From an uncultured Porphyromonadaceae bacterium (GTDB lineage Bacteria; Bacteroidota; Bacteroidia; Bacteroidales; Muribaculaceae), in NCBI GenBank assembly GCA_947073495.1, contig CAMTMX010000028.1, forward strand, positions 1 to 37,354: a stretch of DNA of 37,354 nucleotides, in the 5' to 3' direction. The position numbers were made by a program, and so were the translations under genes. The notes beneath the pieces are model-generated. The model was not told the DNA's origin and did not search any database. It saw nothing but the letters and a program-made list of their open reading frames with translations. Every line of letters starts with the position of its first letter. Position 1 is the stretch's first letter. Shown one piece after another: positions 1 through 8,348 of this stretch.

Positions 1-464
1 GCACAAGTAGCGTCAAGTGCAACATTGATCTCAGAATCTGTGATACCCTCCATTCCACATGCCATCATTGTAGAAATCATATTATCAAACGAAATTGTGG
101 AATCAGCCGGATTGTATTTATAGGAAGCATTGATTATATTGCATCCATTATTTCCATATACCTTTTTTTCAGTTGGAACAAATTTTAGATAAGGAGCCTT
201 TTCACCAACAGCATTCTTGCCATTCACTTTCTCAATAGCCCAATCCCCTTTGACCACTCCTTTAGCAAGTTCATCATATGAGTAAACGGCAGAAACCGGC
301 TGAACAATCTTTTCGCGGTCGGTCGGCAATACAGCCTCCTTCTTTACTTCCTCTTTATTATTTATCTTTTTATTTAGAATGCTGCAAGATCCAAGAGGAA
401 GCATCGCAAGAATCATAGCAGGCATCAAACAGTTTTTGAATGCTTTCATATTTTTATTGTTCAT
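1..464 (-). CDS. META-domain (HslJ-like) lipoprotein, C-terminus cut by window edge
   Basis: The minus-strand frame opens at ATG 464 (a second in-frame ATG is at 449) and runs off the left edge after about 154 codons. The start encodes a lipoprotein signal: a hydrophobic stretch followed by the lipobox Leu-Gly-Ser-Cys, with Cys27 as the lipidated residue. Further on it reads GDWAIEKVNGK, then YGNNGCNIINASY, then MMACGMEGITDSE. That order (W-x-L/I-x-x-V-N-G, then G-x-N-G-C-N, then M-A-C) is typical of META domains as in E. coli HslJ. Family members are envelope lipoproteins linked to heat or antibiotic stress, but the precise role here is unknown. A Bacteroidetes-type promoter lies upstream at 539-570. 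The call is from motifs; the missing C-terminus could hold a further domain. Confidence 0.72.
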   Translation of the reverse strand, partial: MNNKNMKAFKNCLMPAMILAMLPLGSCSILNKKINNKEEVKKEAVLPTDREKIVQPVSAVYSYDELAKGVVKGDWAIEKVNGKNAVGEKAPYLKFVPTEKKVYGNNGCNIINASYKYNPADSTISFDNMISTMMACGMEGITDSEINVALDATC

Positions 465-538
465 CTAACCGATATATACATTAGAATCGAGATTCAGACA
501 TAAGTTTAATTCGTCTTAAATCTCTTTTTTAACATTTG

Positions 539-570
539 CAAATTTAACAATTATTTCCCGCTTTAGCAAA
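539..570 (-). promoter_or_regulatory. Bacteroidetes-type promoter for the META lipoprotein
   Basis: Read on the minus strand: TTTG at 570-567, a 20-nt spacer, then TAAATTTG at 546-539. This matches the Bacteroidetes housekeeping promoter pattern TTTG / TAnnTTTG with normal spacing. It predicts a start site near 532 and a leader of about 68 nt. It sits in the gap after the ndh stop codon, so the lipoprotein can be transcribed independently of ndh. Confidence 0.6.
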
Positions 571-580
571 AAAGAAGCCA

Positions 581-1843
581 TCAGTCGCCCCAATGACGCC
601 GAAGTGGGTATTTAGTGGGGAGGAGGCGCAGGCGCAGTGTTGTGGAATTGGTGAAATAATTCCAAATCCAATTTAAGAGCACCGTAACCTTATTTCTCAT
701 TCCCAACAATGATATCAAATGAATAGCCATCCAAGCAAACCACGCAATGAAACCTCCGATAGATGTTTTGGGAAGATCTGCAACCGCCCTATTTTTCCCC
801 ACTGTTGCCATCGACCCCTTATCATGATATTTAAACTCGTGAGAGAATGCCCCTTCATTAAGATTCTTGGCAAGATTTGCAGCCTGTTGTATAGCAGGCT
901 GAGCCATTTGAGGATGCCCTTTGGGATACCCTTCACAAATCATGCAAGCCACATCGCCTATCGCCATCACATCTTCATGTCCCGGAAGTCTGTTGAACAG
1001 ATCAACCTTTATACGACCTCCCCTTACAAAGCAATCAGGCGGCAGACCGGGAATCGGCTCACCCTTTACTCCTGCTGTCCATATCACTGTCTCCCAATGT
1101 TCCTTCACCCCGTCTGCAAAAGTCACTTCCTTATCTTTATACTCTTTCATCAGAGTGTTGAGGCGCACATCCACACACAAGTCCTTCAAATATTTCAAAG
1201 CTCTTTCAGAAGATTTAGCCCTCATGGCACCGAGAAGTTTACCTGTGCCTTCCACAAGGGAGATCCTCACTTCCTCAGGTTTTATATCCGGATATTCCTT
1301 TGGGATCACAAACTTTTTCATCTCTCCGAGAGCTCCGGCAATTTCGACACCCGCAGGGCCTCCGCCTACCACAAGAAAACTCATAAGCTCCCTTCTGCGC
1401 TCTGGGTCATCGCATATAGCTCCCCTTTCAAGCCGGTCAATGATCTCATCGCGGGTATGGGCTGCCTGGGCCACTGTCTTTATGCCGAACGTGGTCTGTG
1501 CAAGATCGTCCATACCGAAATAATTGTTTGCCGAACCGGCCGCTATGACAAGCTTATCATAAGAAAGAGTCTCGTAACTTGTGGTGACTGTCTTGGCTTC
1601 CAGGTCAATATTCTTCACATGCCCCATGTGGTAAGACACATTTCTATGTTTTTTGAGTTCGCGCCTGAACGGGAAACAGATATTTGCAGAGGCAAGGCTG
1701 GATGACGCAATCTGATAGAATAGAGGTGGGAAACAATGAAAATTGTCGCGATCAATAAGCATCACCTGATATTTAGTCTTATCAAGGCGTTTCACAAGAT
1801 TCAATCCGGCAAATCCTCCTCCGATTATTATTATTCTTTCCAT
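581..1843 (-). CDS. ndh: Type II NADH:quinone oxidoreductase (NDH-2 family)
   Basis: A 420-residue single-subunit flavoprotein dehydrogenase, which transfers electrons from NADH to the quinone pool at the inner face of the membrane without pumping protons. The N-terminus carries the FAD-binding Rossmann motif (GGGFAG, residues 8-13). A second Rossmann motif for NADH (VVGGGPAGVEIAG) starts near residue 158, and the late FAD motif AIGDVA is near residue 296. The hydrophobic, Trp-rich segment from about 365 to 400 (IAWFAWMAIHLISLLG) is the usual membrane anchor, followed by a basic tail. Length is normal for the family. The start ATG at 1843 lies directly before the Rossmann strand. It is 70 nt downstream of the AddB-like gene stop with no clear promoter between, so co-transcription is possible. 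Another pyridine nucleotide-disulfide oxidoreductase is the only real alternative. Confidence 0.9.
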   Translation of the reverse strand: MERIIIIGGGFAGLNLVKRLDKTKYQVMLIDRDNFHCFPPLFYQIASSSLASANICFPFRRELKKHRNVSYHMGHVKNIDLEAKTVTTSYETLSYDKLVIAAGSANNYFGMDDLAQTTFGIKTVAQAAHTRDEIIDRLERGAICDDPERRRELMSFLVVGGGPAGVEIAGALGEMKKFVIPKEYPDIKPEEVRISLVEGTGKLLGAMRAKSSERALKYLKDLCVDVRLNTLMKEYKDKEVTFADGVKEHWETVIWTAGVKGEPIPGLPPDCFVRGGRIKVDLFNRLPGHEDVMAIGDVACMICEGYPKGHPQMAQPAIQQAANLAKNLNEGAFSHEFKYHDKGSMATVGKNRAVADLPKTSIGGFIAWFAWMAIHLISLLGMRNKVTVLLNWIWNYFTNSTTLRLRLLPTKYPLRRHWGD

Positions 1844-1913
1844 CTTTAAAGATTTGGAGTCAGTTATCTATATTCTTGATAACGCCGCCACCGGAAGTAA
1901 GTTCATCCATTCA

Positions 1914-4900
1914 CTACCTCCTGCAAAGCATCCTCAATCTGCACATCCCACATGTGCGTTCATCTTCCGCAGCTTCAAACCTGGCATCAGAAAAGACACT
2001 TTCGATCATAGCCTCAATCCCTTTTGAAAACTCTTCAGAACAACCTTTGTAGGAAGTTATTGTCTCACCTGCAATTTTGGGAAGATTATCCTCCAACTTA
2101 AATATTTTAGGCACATCATATATCTCAAGACGCACATCATCACCACATGGTTTATTCAGGTTATCCAATAACCATGCATACGTAAACAACTGAAACACCT
2201 GTTCGGAACGATAGTCTCCATTGAGCACTTCCTCCATAGATTCCGCCTCAAGCTTTATTCTACCGGTCTTATAATCCACAATTCTCATACGTGGGTGTCC
2301 GTCTACCATAATTTCATCAAGACGGTCAATAGCAAATTTGAAATTCACTTCTTTCCCTGACGAAAGCCTTATAGGCATAGTTTCCTTAATCTCACAACCA
2401 TAAATCTTGAAAGGGGCGATGCGGATATCTCTTTTCATTACCCTTATAGCCTGGTTCATTATTTGCTTGCCTACGATCTCTGCAGCGCCCGACAACGGAG
2501 TGTCAAGTTTATCATCCCCCAACCGGAAATGCTCCTTGTTCACTATTCTGGTTGTGAGGCGCAGCAACTTATCCTTGTCAACTATCAGCGATTCAAGGGT
2601 ATCTTTGGTAATCATGAGAGGGACATCAAGATATTTCTTTCTCATCTTCTCCGGCAGATAAAGATGCTCCATGAGGGCATGTAGAATGTTGCCAACCCCA
2701 ATGGCATCAATAAATTCAGATTTGTCAGGATCGGTATTGATTCCCATGACATACTGATAGAAAAATTTCACCTGGCATTCCCTATAGGTGTTTAATGCGG
2801 AGGCGGAAAAATTTTTAGGATTATCGGAATTTCTCAAAAAATCCTTAAGACGTTCTTTAATTTCATCAGATTTTACAACGGAAGGATTATACGGTGTCTT
2901 GCCGGACAATTGAAATTTCCAACCCTGCTCCTGCAAGGCATCTTTCGCAAACAGATGGCGAAGCTGCAATACATATCGGGAAACGTCTCCACTTCTCAAT
3001 CCGCCTCCTGTACGGGCATCATAAATCATTATAACGTCTTTTGCCCTACTTATCATGCGATAGAAATAATAAGCAAATATCGACTCGGCATAATTTGACG
3101 GCGGCATTCCAAATGCACGACGCAGACTGTCGGGGATAAAACTTCTTGTCCTTGCCCGAAGTGGCATGATCCGCTCATTCATGGAGAGAATTATGAGATG
3201 GTCAAAATCAAGAGAACGAGTCTCGAGAGTACCCATTATCTGCAGACCGGTCAGCGGTTCCCCTTCAAATCCGACACTTGACCCGGAAAGGAGTTTATCG
3301 GCAAGATGAAACACCGTGTTGGGTGATGCATGTATTTTATATTCATCAAGAAGATCTCTCAATCTTCTCAAAGCGTCCCGATATACTTCTATGTGGTCTA
3401 TTTCAAGCCGTGATTTCATCATGCCGGTTCCATTAGCAGGCAACGCCTCTACCACCCTGGATAAAATTGAATCCAGCAACCATATCGCCTTATCAGGATT
3501 GTTGTCGAGGATTGAGAAATCAAGCAGTTCAGCTGCAGCTTGAGAAAAAACAATAATTTCATCTAAGCTTACAACTGCCTTATGATGCCTGTCGATATAA
3601 CCAATAAGATTGTTGACAGCTGCCGTCCCGAAAACAGCATGCGAAAATGGATGAGAAAGAAACAACCTAAGATCCTTGTGATAGAATGCGGCAGAGCCTC
3701 CTGCCAACCTTCGGTTACGATATAACAGCCTTAACTGTTTTACAAAAGGGACAACAGAAGTAAGCTTTAAAGGATATCCCATAGTAAGGTTGACATTTCC
3801 CATACCTTCAGGTAGAGAATAAAGCATCGGAAGCAATAAATTTTCATCAGGGAGCACAACCGCCACCCTTGCTTCTGAAATCTCTTTAGCCGATAGTTTT
3901 TTTCTCATTTCTCCAAGAATCAACCCTGCAATCTTCACCTGTGCCGAATTTGAAGGAGACGCCACCACTTTCAAATCCGGCAAAGACGCCACATCACTCT
4001 GCCCCAATGCCGGCAAAGCCCATTGTGGTGATGGGAACGCCTTGATGTTGGCTTTTACAAATCTTGATGCCGAGTTTATTCCGCCCGAAAGAACCGGACC
4101 TGTAGCATCCCAAAAGAAATCGCAGAAGGCGTCATATCCAAGATAACCTTCAAAATCACGCATCTCTGAAAACAAAGCCGCTTCGGAAGCACTCAATGCA
4201 TTAAATCCGACCGCCACCATCTTTTTAAAGGGGAGACCATCCCTGCCTGACAACCTGAGGTTTTCAACAGCAATACGGTAAGCACCGCCGGAAGATGCCA
4301 TTCCCCTGGCTGCGAGTTTGCTGTTCAGAGAGTCATATAGCGGCGACATTGATCTCCAGAGATACAAAAATTTCTTTTTCACATCTGATAGATTTTCCTC
4401 ATCTGTGTCAAAATTTTTCCAAAACCCTGAAGTGTCTCCTGAATCGGCTCTTCCAAAGTATTCAGCCATCACTTCCTTTTGTTCATCGGTAAGGAAGTTT
4501 GAGGTTATCTCTCGATAATCCTTGACGTTTTTGAAAATTGCATCAGCATCCGCAAGATATTGATCAATCTCATTAAAATCAGAAATTACAGTTTCTCCCC
4601 ACCCTCTGAAACTATCAAAATCAGAAAGGTCCTCACCGTCCTCCAGATCAGTGGCAGACAACCCCCGCAGCTCCCTATAACACTGATAAAGCAAAAAAAT
4701 CAAGTCAAGTCTCGAAGCCACTACCCTCCCGGAGAGATCTGCCACAAGTTCCGTGATAGTTTTCACCTCAGGAGATAGAACGAGATGGTTGCCACATTCC
4801 TCTTTCAAATATTTCAAGAAAAACGTACCACTTCTTTTGTTGGGAAACAAGAAACAAAATTCCGAAAGATCAGGATAACGCGAAGCATATCCTCTTGCTA

Positions 4901-4922
4901 TAGATTTCAAAAACGGTATCAT
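1914..4922 (-). CDS. AddB-like PD-(D/E)XK nuclease with Fe-S cluster cysteines
   Basis: A 1002-residue protein resembling AddB, the partner of AddA in the RecBCD-type machine that resects double-strand breaks for recombination. The C-terminal third holds the nuclease: Cys716 in the segment ALNTYRECQVKFFYQY, then Asp883-Tyr-Lys885 (VDYKTGR, the catalytic D-x-K), then Cys991, Cys994 and Cys1000. This Cys-xn-Cys-x2-Cys-x5-Cys spacing is the known AddB iron-sulfur staple. The N-terminus aligns by eye with the inactive helicase-like region (FLFPNKRSGTFFLKYL near residue 27), but no Walker A motif is visible there. No addA lies in this window. The gene is divergent from holB across a 206-nt gap. 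It could be annotated simply as a PD-(D/E)XK nuclease family protein; the pairing with AddA is inference. Confidence 0.82.
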   Translation of the reverse strand: MIPFLKSIARGYASRYPDLSEFCFLFPNKRSGTFFLKYLKEECGNHLVLSPEVKTITELVADLSGRVVASRLDLIFLLYQCYRELRGLSATDLEDGEDLSDFDSFRGWGETVISDFNEIDQYLADADAIFKNVKDYREITSNFLTDEQKEVMAEYFGRADSGDTSGFWKNFDTDEENLSDVKKKFLYLWRSMSPLYDSLNSKLAARGMASSGGAYRIAVENLRLSGRDGLPFKKMVAVGFNALSASEAALFSEMRDFEGYLGYDAFCDFFWDATGPVLSGGINSASRFVKANIKAFPSPQWALPALGQSDVASLPDLKVVASPSNSAQVKIAGLILGEMRKKLSAKEISEARVAVVLPDENLLLPMLYSLPEGMGNVNLTMGYPLKLTSVVPFVKQLRLLYRNRRLAGGSAAFYHKDLRLFLSHPFSHAVFGTAAVNNLIGYIDRHHKAVVSLDEIIVFSQAAAELLDFSILDNNPDKAIWLLDSILSRVVEALPANGTGMMKSRLEIDHIEVYRDALRRLRDLLDEYKIHASPNTVFHLADKLLSGSSVGFEGEPLTGLQIMGTLETRSLDFDHLIILSMNERIMPLRARTRSFIPDSLRRAFGMPPSNYAESIFAYYFYRMISRAKDVIMIYDARTGGGLRSGDVSRYVLQLRHLFAKDALQEQGWKFQLSGKTPYNPSVVKSDEIKERLKDFLRNSDNPKNFSASALNTYRECQVKFFYQYVMGINTDPDKSEFIDAIGVGNILHALMEHLYLPEKMRKKYLDVPLMITKDTLESLIVDKDKLLRLTTRIVNKEHFRLGDDKLDTPLSGAAEIVGKQIMNQAIRVMKRDIRIAPFKIYGCEIKETMPIRLSSGKEVNFKFAIDRLDEIMVDGHPRMRIVDYKTGRIKLEAESMEEVLNGDYRSEQVFQLFTYAWLLDNLNKPCGDDVRLEIYDVPKIFKLEDNLPKIAGETITSYKGCSEEFSKGIEAMIESVFSDARFEAAEDERTCGMCRLRMLCRR

Positions 4923-5080
4923 ATTTCAAAATTAATAAAAAATAGATCGCCATACAATATGAAGCTACATAAACCTCTATAAACATACAGTCATTTATTC
5001 CGTCTTTAATTCTGAATAAAGAGAAAAACTAATCAAATAAGACAACATATCTTTCATTATAACACTAATTTTTTTTTTCA

Positions 5081-5112
5081 CTTGCATTATTCAAAGTTTA
5101 TGGGTATTTTTG
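5081..5112 (+). promoter_or_regulatory. Bacteroidetes-type promoter for holB
   Basis: TATTTTTG at 5105-5112 matches the TAnnTTTG -7 box. A near-consensus -33 element (CTTG, 5081-5084) lies 20 nt upstream. The predicted start is only about 10 nt before the holB ATG at 5129, so the leader would be very short. Confidence 0.5.
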
Positions 5113-5128
5113 CAAAACAAAAGAAGTC

Positions 5129-6271
5129 ATGAAATTTTCCGAAATTGCCGGACATAACGAAACTATCACAGCTTTACGAAGCATGGTCGACGCGGGAAGA
5201 ATTCCCCACGCCATCTTGTTGTCGGGTATATCCGGCATCGGTAAATTCAGGCTTGCGCGCGCCTTTGCTCAATACATCCATTGCCGCAATCATATAAACG
5301 GAGATTCATGTGGGGTCTGCCCTTCTTGTCTTCAGCACCAAAACCTGAACAATCCAGACCTTCATTTCGTGTATCCTGTCGTGAAACGTGACGGCACGTT
5401 GATTTCCAAAGACCTCATTGACCGTTGGAAAGAGATGCTTTCTGAATGGAGCTACATGCCACCTGAAAAATGGAATGAAGTGATTCAGGCAGGAAATTCG
5501 CAACCTGCAATCTATGTGAACGAAAGTGAAGATATAATCGCAAGGGCATCTTTGTCGGCTTATCAGGAAAATTTCAAAATATTTCTGATATGGCTGCCGG
5601 AAAAAATGCGTACGGAAGCCGCCAACAAACTTCTCAAATTAATAGAGGAGCCCTACGATGACACTCTCTTCATACTCGTCAGCAATGATGATTCCAAACT
5701 GCTCCCAACCATTTTTTCCCGCACCCAGAGATTTCGCATGCTTCCATTGTCGTCTGACGACATTAGCCGCCATCTCACCAACAACAAAGGAATTTCCGGC
5801 AATGTGGCTCAGGCGGCTTCAAAAATCGCGGAAGGGAGCATGGGGAAAGCGGAAGAACTGGCATGCCATCCTGACGAGCTTCTGGAGTTTTCCTCCCTGT
5901 TTAAGGAAACCATGAGAATGGCTTATGGTCTGAAAGCCCAAAGACTCAAAGCACTATCGGAACAGACGGCATCAATGGGAAGAGAGAAGCTAATGCGATT
6001 TCTTGCATATTGCGGGCGTATGGTGAGAGAAAATTTCATCTACAATATGCGCATGCCTCAAATATCATTGCTCACTCCCGAAGAAGAAGATTTCAGTTTG
6101 AAATTCGCACCCTTCATACATGAAGGAAATGTGGAAAAAATCAGTGAAGACATTTCTAAAGCCGCAATGGACATTGAAAGAAACGCAAATGCGAAAATCG
6201 TCATGTTCGACCTCATGCTTCTCCTGTCGCAAGGAGTCAGGACTCCCAAGCCGGCGCGGCTTCCTTTATAA
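5129..6271 (+). CDS. holB: DNA polymerase III, delta' subunit
   Basis: A 380-residue AAA+ clamp-loader subunit that helps load the beta sliding clamp at replication forks. It opens with the family start (EIAGHNETITALRSMV), then a Walker A-like loop GISGIGKF (residues 33-40) with Phe in place of Ser/Thr, as expected for a subunit that does not hydrolyse ATP. The zinc module is complete: Cys52, Cys61, Cys64, Cys67. The segment KLLKLIEEPYDDTLFILVS and the following TIFSRTQRFRM match the sensor 1 and SRC regions, with SRT in place of SRC. The C-terminal domain is of normal size. It heads a plus-strand run with the nucleotidyltransferase and galE (51-nt and 12-nt gaps). Confidence 0.9.
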   Translation: MKFSEIAGHNETITALRSMVDAGRIPHAILLSGISGIGKFRLARAFAQYIHCRNHINGDSCGVCPSCLQHQNLNNPDLHFVYPVVKRDGTLISKDLIDRWKEMLSEWSYMPPEKWNEVIQAGNSQPAIYVNESEDIIARASLSAYQENFKIFLIWLPEKMRTEAANKLLKLIEEPYDDTLFILVSNDDSKLLPTIFSRTQRFRMLPLSSDDISRHLTNNKGISGNVAQAASKIAEGSMGKAEELACHPDELLEFSSLFKETMRMAYGLKAQRLKALSEQTASMGREKLMRFLAYCGRMVRENFIYNMRMPQISLLTPEEEDFSLKFAPFIHEGNVEKISEDISKAAMDIERNANAKIVMFDLMLLLSQGVRTPKPARLPL

Positions 6272-6322
6272 TCTCAAACGAAATAGAACCAAACAAGATA
6301 TTATAATAAATTTAGACCTATT

Positions 6323-7222
6323 ATGAAACCTACGCTTTTCATTCTTGCTGCCGGTATGGGCAGCCGTTACGGTGGTTTGAAACAACTTGACGGACTCGGC
6401 CCCAGCGGCGAGACCATCATGGACTATTCTGTCTACGACGCACTTCGTGCCGGTTTCGGCAAAATAGTGTTTGTGATCCGTCATGATTTCGAACAGGAAT
6501 TCCGCGACAAGGTTATTTCAAAATATGAAGGACATATACCCGTTGAAGTAGTATTCCAGGACATTAACGATATCCCAGGAGGGTATAAACCAAATCCGGA
6601 GCGTAAGAAACCATGGGGTACTAACCATGCCGTCCTCATGGGCAAGGACGTGATAAAAGAACCTTTTGCCGTTATCAATGCCGACGACTATTACGGAGCT
6701 GACAGCTTCCGCATACTTGGCGATTTCCTCCGTTCCGTTGAAGGGAAAAAGGATTGCTACTGTATGATCGGGTTCAATGTAGAAAACACTCTCAGCGAAA
6801 ACGGTGGTGTATCCCGTGGTCTTTGCGAAGTCAGCGCAGAAGGAGAGCTCACTGGTGTGACAGAATGTCATGGCATCGAACGTAAAGACGGCAAGCTCAT
6901 TCAGGTGGTGGATGGCGAGGATGTTTCATTCCCGGAAGGCGCTCCGGTTTCTATGAACATGTGGGGCTTCACGCCGGATTATTTTGACTATTCAGTTGAA
7001 TCGTTCCTCCACTTCCTTGAAAAGAACCACAACGAATTGAAAGCCGAGTTCTATATTCCCACCGTGGTCAACGAACTTATCGAAGCAGGCAAGATCAGTC
7101 TCAAGGTTCTCCCCACTCCTTCAAAATGGTTTGGTGTAACTTACGCCGCCGACCGTCCTGCCACTGTGGCACAATTCCAGAAACTCGTTGACGAAGGTGT
7201 ATATCCTTCCAAACTATTCTAA
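6323..7222 (+). CDS. Sugar-phosphate nucleotidyltransferase
   Basis: A 299-residue enzyme of the NTP-transferase family, which couples a nucleoside triphosphate to a sugar phosphate (or similar) to give an NDP-activated donor. The diagnostic N-terminal motif is FILAAGMGSRYGGLKQL (residues 6-22), the G-x-G-x-R...K nucleotide loop. AVINADDYYG near residue 118 is the metal-binding Asp region. The central VSMNMWGFTP and the later AEFYIPTVVNELI are typical of GalU/RfbA-like folds, but the substrate cannot be read from the motifs. It lies 12 nt before galE, which suggests a shared role in supplying nucleotide sugars for surface polysaccharide or glycan synthesis. Confidence 0.85.
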   Translation: MKPTLFILAAGMGSRYGGLKQLDGLGPSGETIMDYSVYDALRAGFGKIVFVIRHDFEQEFRDKVISKYEGHIPVEVVFQDINDIPGGYKPNPERKKPWGTNHAVLMGKDVIKEPFAVINADDYYGADSFRILGDFLRSVEGKKDCYCMIGFNVENTLSENGGVSRGLCEVSAEGELTGVTECHGIERKDGKLIQVVDGEDVSFPEGAPVSMNMWGFTPDYFDYSVESFLHFLEKNHNELKAEFYIPTVVNELIEAGKISLKVLPTPSKWFGVTYAADRPATVAQFQKLVDEGVYPSKLF

Positions 7223-7234
7223 TCCAGGAAGACA

Positions 7235-8263
7235 ATGAAAGAAAAAATTCTTGTAACAGGTGGTACCGGATACATCGGCTCACACACCACCGTAGAGCTT
7301 CAGAACGCCGGATATGACGTAGTTATCATTGACAATCTGTCAAATAGCAATGAGTCTGTACTTGACGGCATCGAGGAAATCACAGGAAAGCGTCCTGAAT
7401 TTGTAAAAGGTGATTGCACAGACATTAATACTCTCCGCAAACTATTTGAAGAACATCCCGGCATAAAGGGGATAATTAATTTCGCGGCATCAAAAGCTGT
7501 AGGAGAAAGTGTACAGAAACCATTACTCTACTATCGCAATAATCTCAACACACTCATCAACCTTCTCGAACTCATGCCGGAGTTTGGAGTGAAAGGCATA
7601 GTGTTCTCTTCATCCTGCACCGTTTACGGTGAACCTGACCAGAACCCTATCGATGAGACTGCTCCCATCAAACCTGCAACTTCCCCATATGGCAACACAA
7701 AGCAGATTTCAGAGGAGATAATCGAAGATTATGTGAAGAGTGGAGCGCCGATTAAGAGCATCCTTCTTCGTTATTTCAACCCGATCGGAGCTCATTCCAC
7801 CGCGTTAATCGGAGAATTGCCTCTTGGCGTTCCCCAAAATCTTGTGCCGTATCTCACGCAGACTGCAGCAGGTATCCGCAAGGAACTGACCGTTTTCGGC
7901 GATGACTACAACACTCCTGACGGAAGCTGCATCCGCGACTATATAGATGTGGTCGATCTTGCTAAAGCTCACGTCATTGCAATGAAGCGCATGCTCGATA
8001 ATAACGATACAGACGCTGTTGAAGTGTTTAATCTCGGGACCGGCAACGGACTTTCAGTCCTTCAGCTTATCAAAGCATTTGAAGAAGCAACCGGAGTTCC
8101 CGTTCCTCACAAGATCGGTGCACGACGTGCAGGTGATATCGAGAAGATCTGGGCAGATCCCAAGAAAGCCAATGAAGTGCTTGGATGGAAGGCTGAAGCT
8201 GATATTAAAGACACTATGGCAAACGCATGGAAATGGCAATGCCGCGTCACAGATAAAGCGTAA
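7235..8263 (+). CDS. galE: UDP-glucose 4-epimerase
   Basis: A 342-residue short-chain dehydrogenase-like epimerase that interconverts UDP-glucose and UDP-galactose with bound NAD. The NAD-binding motif GGTGYIG is at residues 9-15. The catalytic serine region SSSCTVYG is at 125-132, and the Tyr152-x-x-x-Lys156 pair lies in SPYGNTK. The segment RYFNPIGAHSTALIGE and the later DGSCIRDYIDVVDLA are GalE signatures. Length is typical. It follows the nucleotidyltransferase by 12 nt, so the two are almost certainly one operon, ended by the inverted repeat at 8276-8332. Confidence 0.95.
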   Translation: MKEKILVTGGTGYIGSHTTVELQNAGYDVVIIDNLSNSNESVLDGIEEITGKRPEFVKGDCTDINTLRKLFEEHPGIKGIINFAASKAVGESVQKPLLYYRNNLNTLINLLELMPEFGVKGIVFSSSCTVYGEPDQNPIDETAPIKPATSPYGNTKQISEEIIEDYVKSGAPIKSILLRYFNPIGAHSTALIGELPLGVPQNLVPYLTQTAAGIRKELTVFGDDYNTPDGSCIRDYIDVVDLAKAHVIAMKRMLDNNDTDAVEVFNLGTGNGLSVLQLIKAFEEATGVPVPHKIGARRAGDIEKIWADPKKANEVLGWKAEADIKDTMANAWKWQCRVTDKA

Positions 8264-8275
8264 TCAAACCATATT

Positions 8276-8332
8276 GACAGCTAAAAAAACGGGAGGCATC
8301 TTAAAAAAATGCCTCCCGTTTTTTTAGCTGTC
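8276..8332. terminator. Bidirectional terminator between galE and ffh
   Basis: A perfect 24-bp inverted repeat (8276-8299 and 8309-8332) with a 9-nt loop. Inside the arms, the GC-rich core CGGGAGGCAT is flanked by seven A on one side and seven T on the other. Each strand therefore has a stem followed by a U-tract, and the element can end both galE (plus) and ffh (minus). Confidence 0.93.
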
Positions 8333-8348
8333 TCCGGTTATCTGAAGT

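Noticed and set aside
719..1705. Long plus-strand open frame (328 codons) and shorter ones antisense to ndh
   Set aside because: It lies wholly opposite the ndh gene, whose motifs are complete. The antisense product is Cys/His/Ser-rich with no recognisable domain, which is typical of shadow frames.
4927..4934. TAATTTTG on the minus strand as promoter for the AddB-like gene
   Set aside because: It lies only 5 nt before the ATG, so transcription would start at or inside the coding region.
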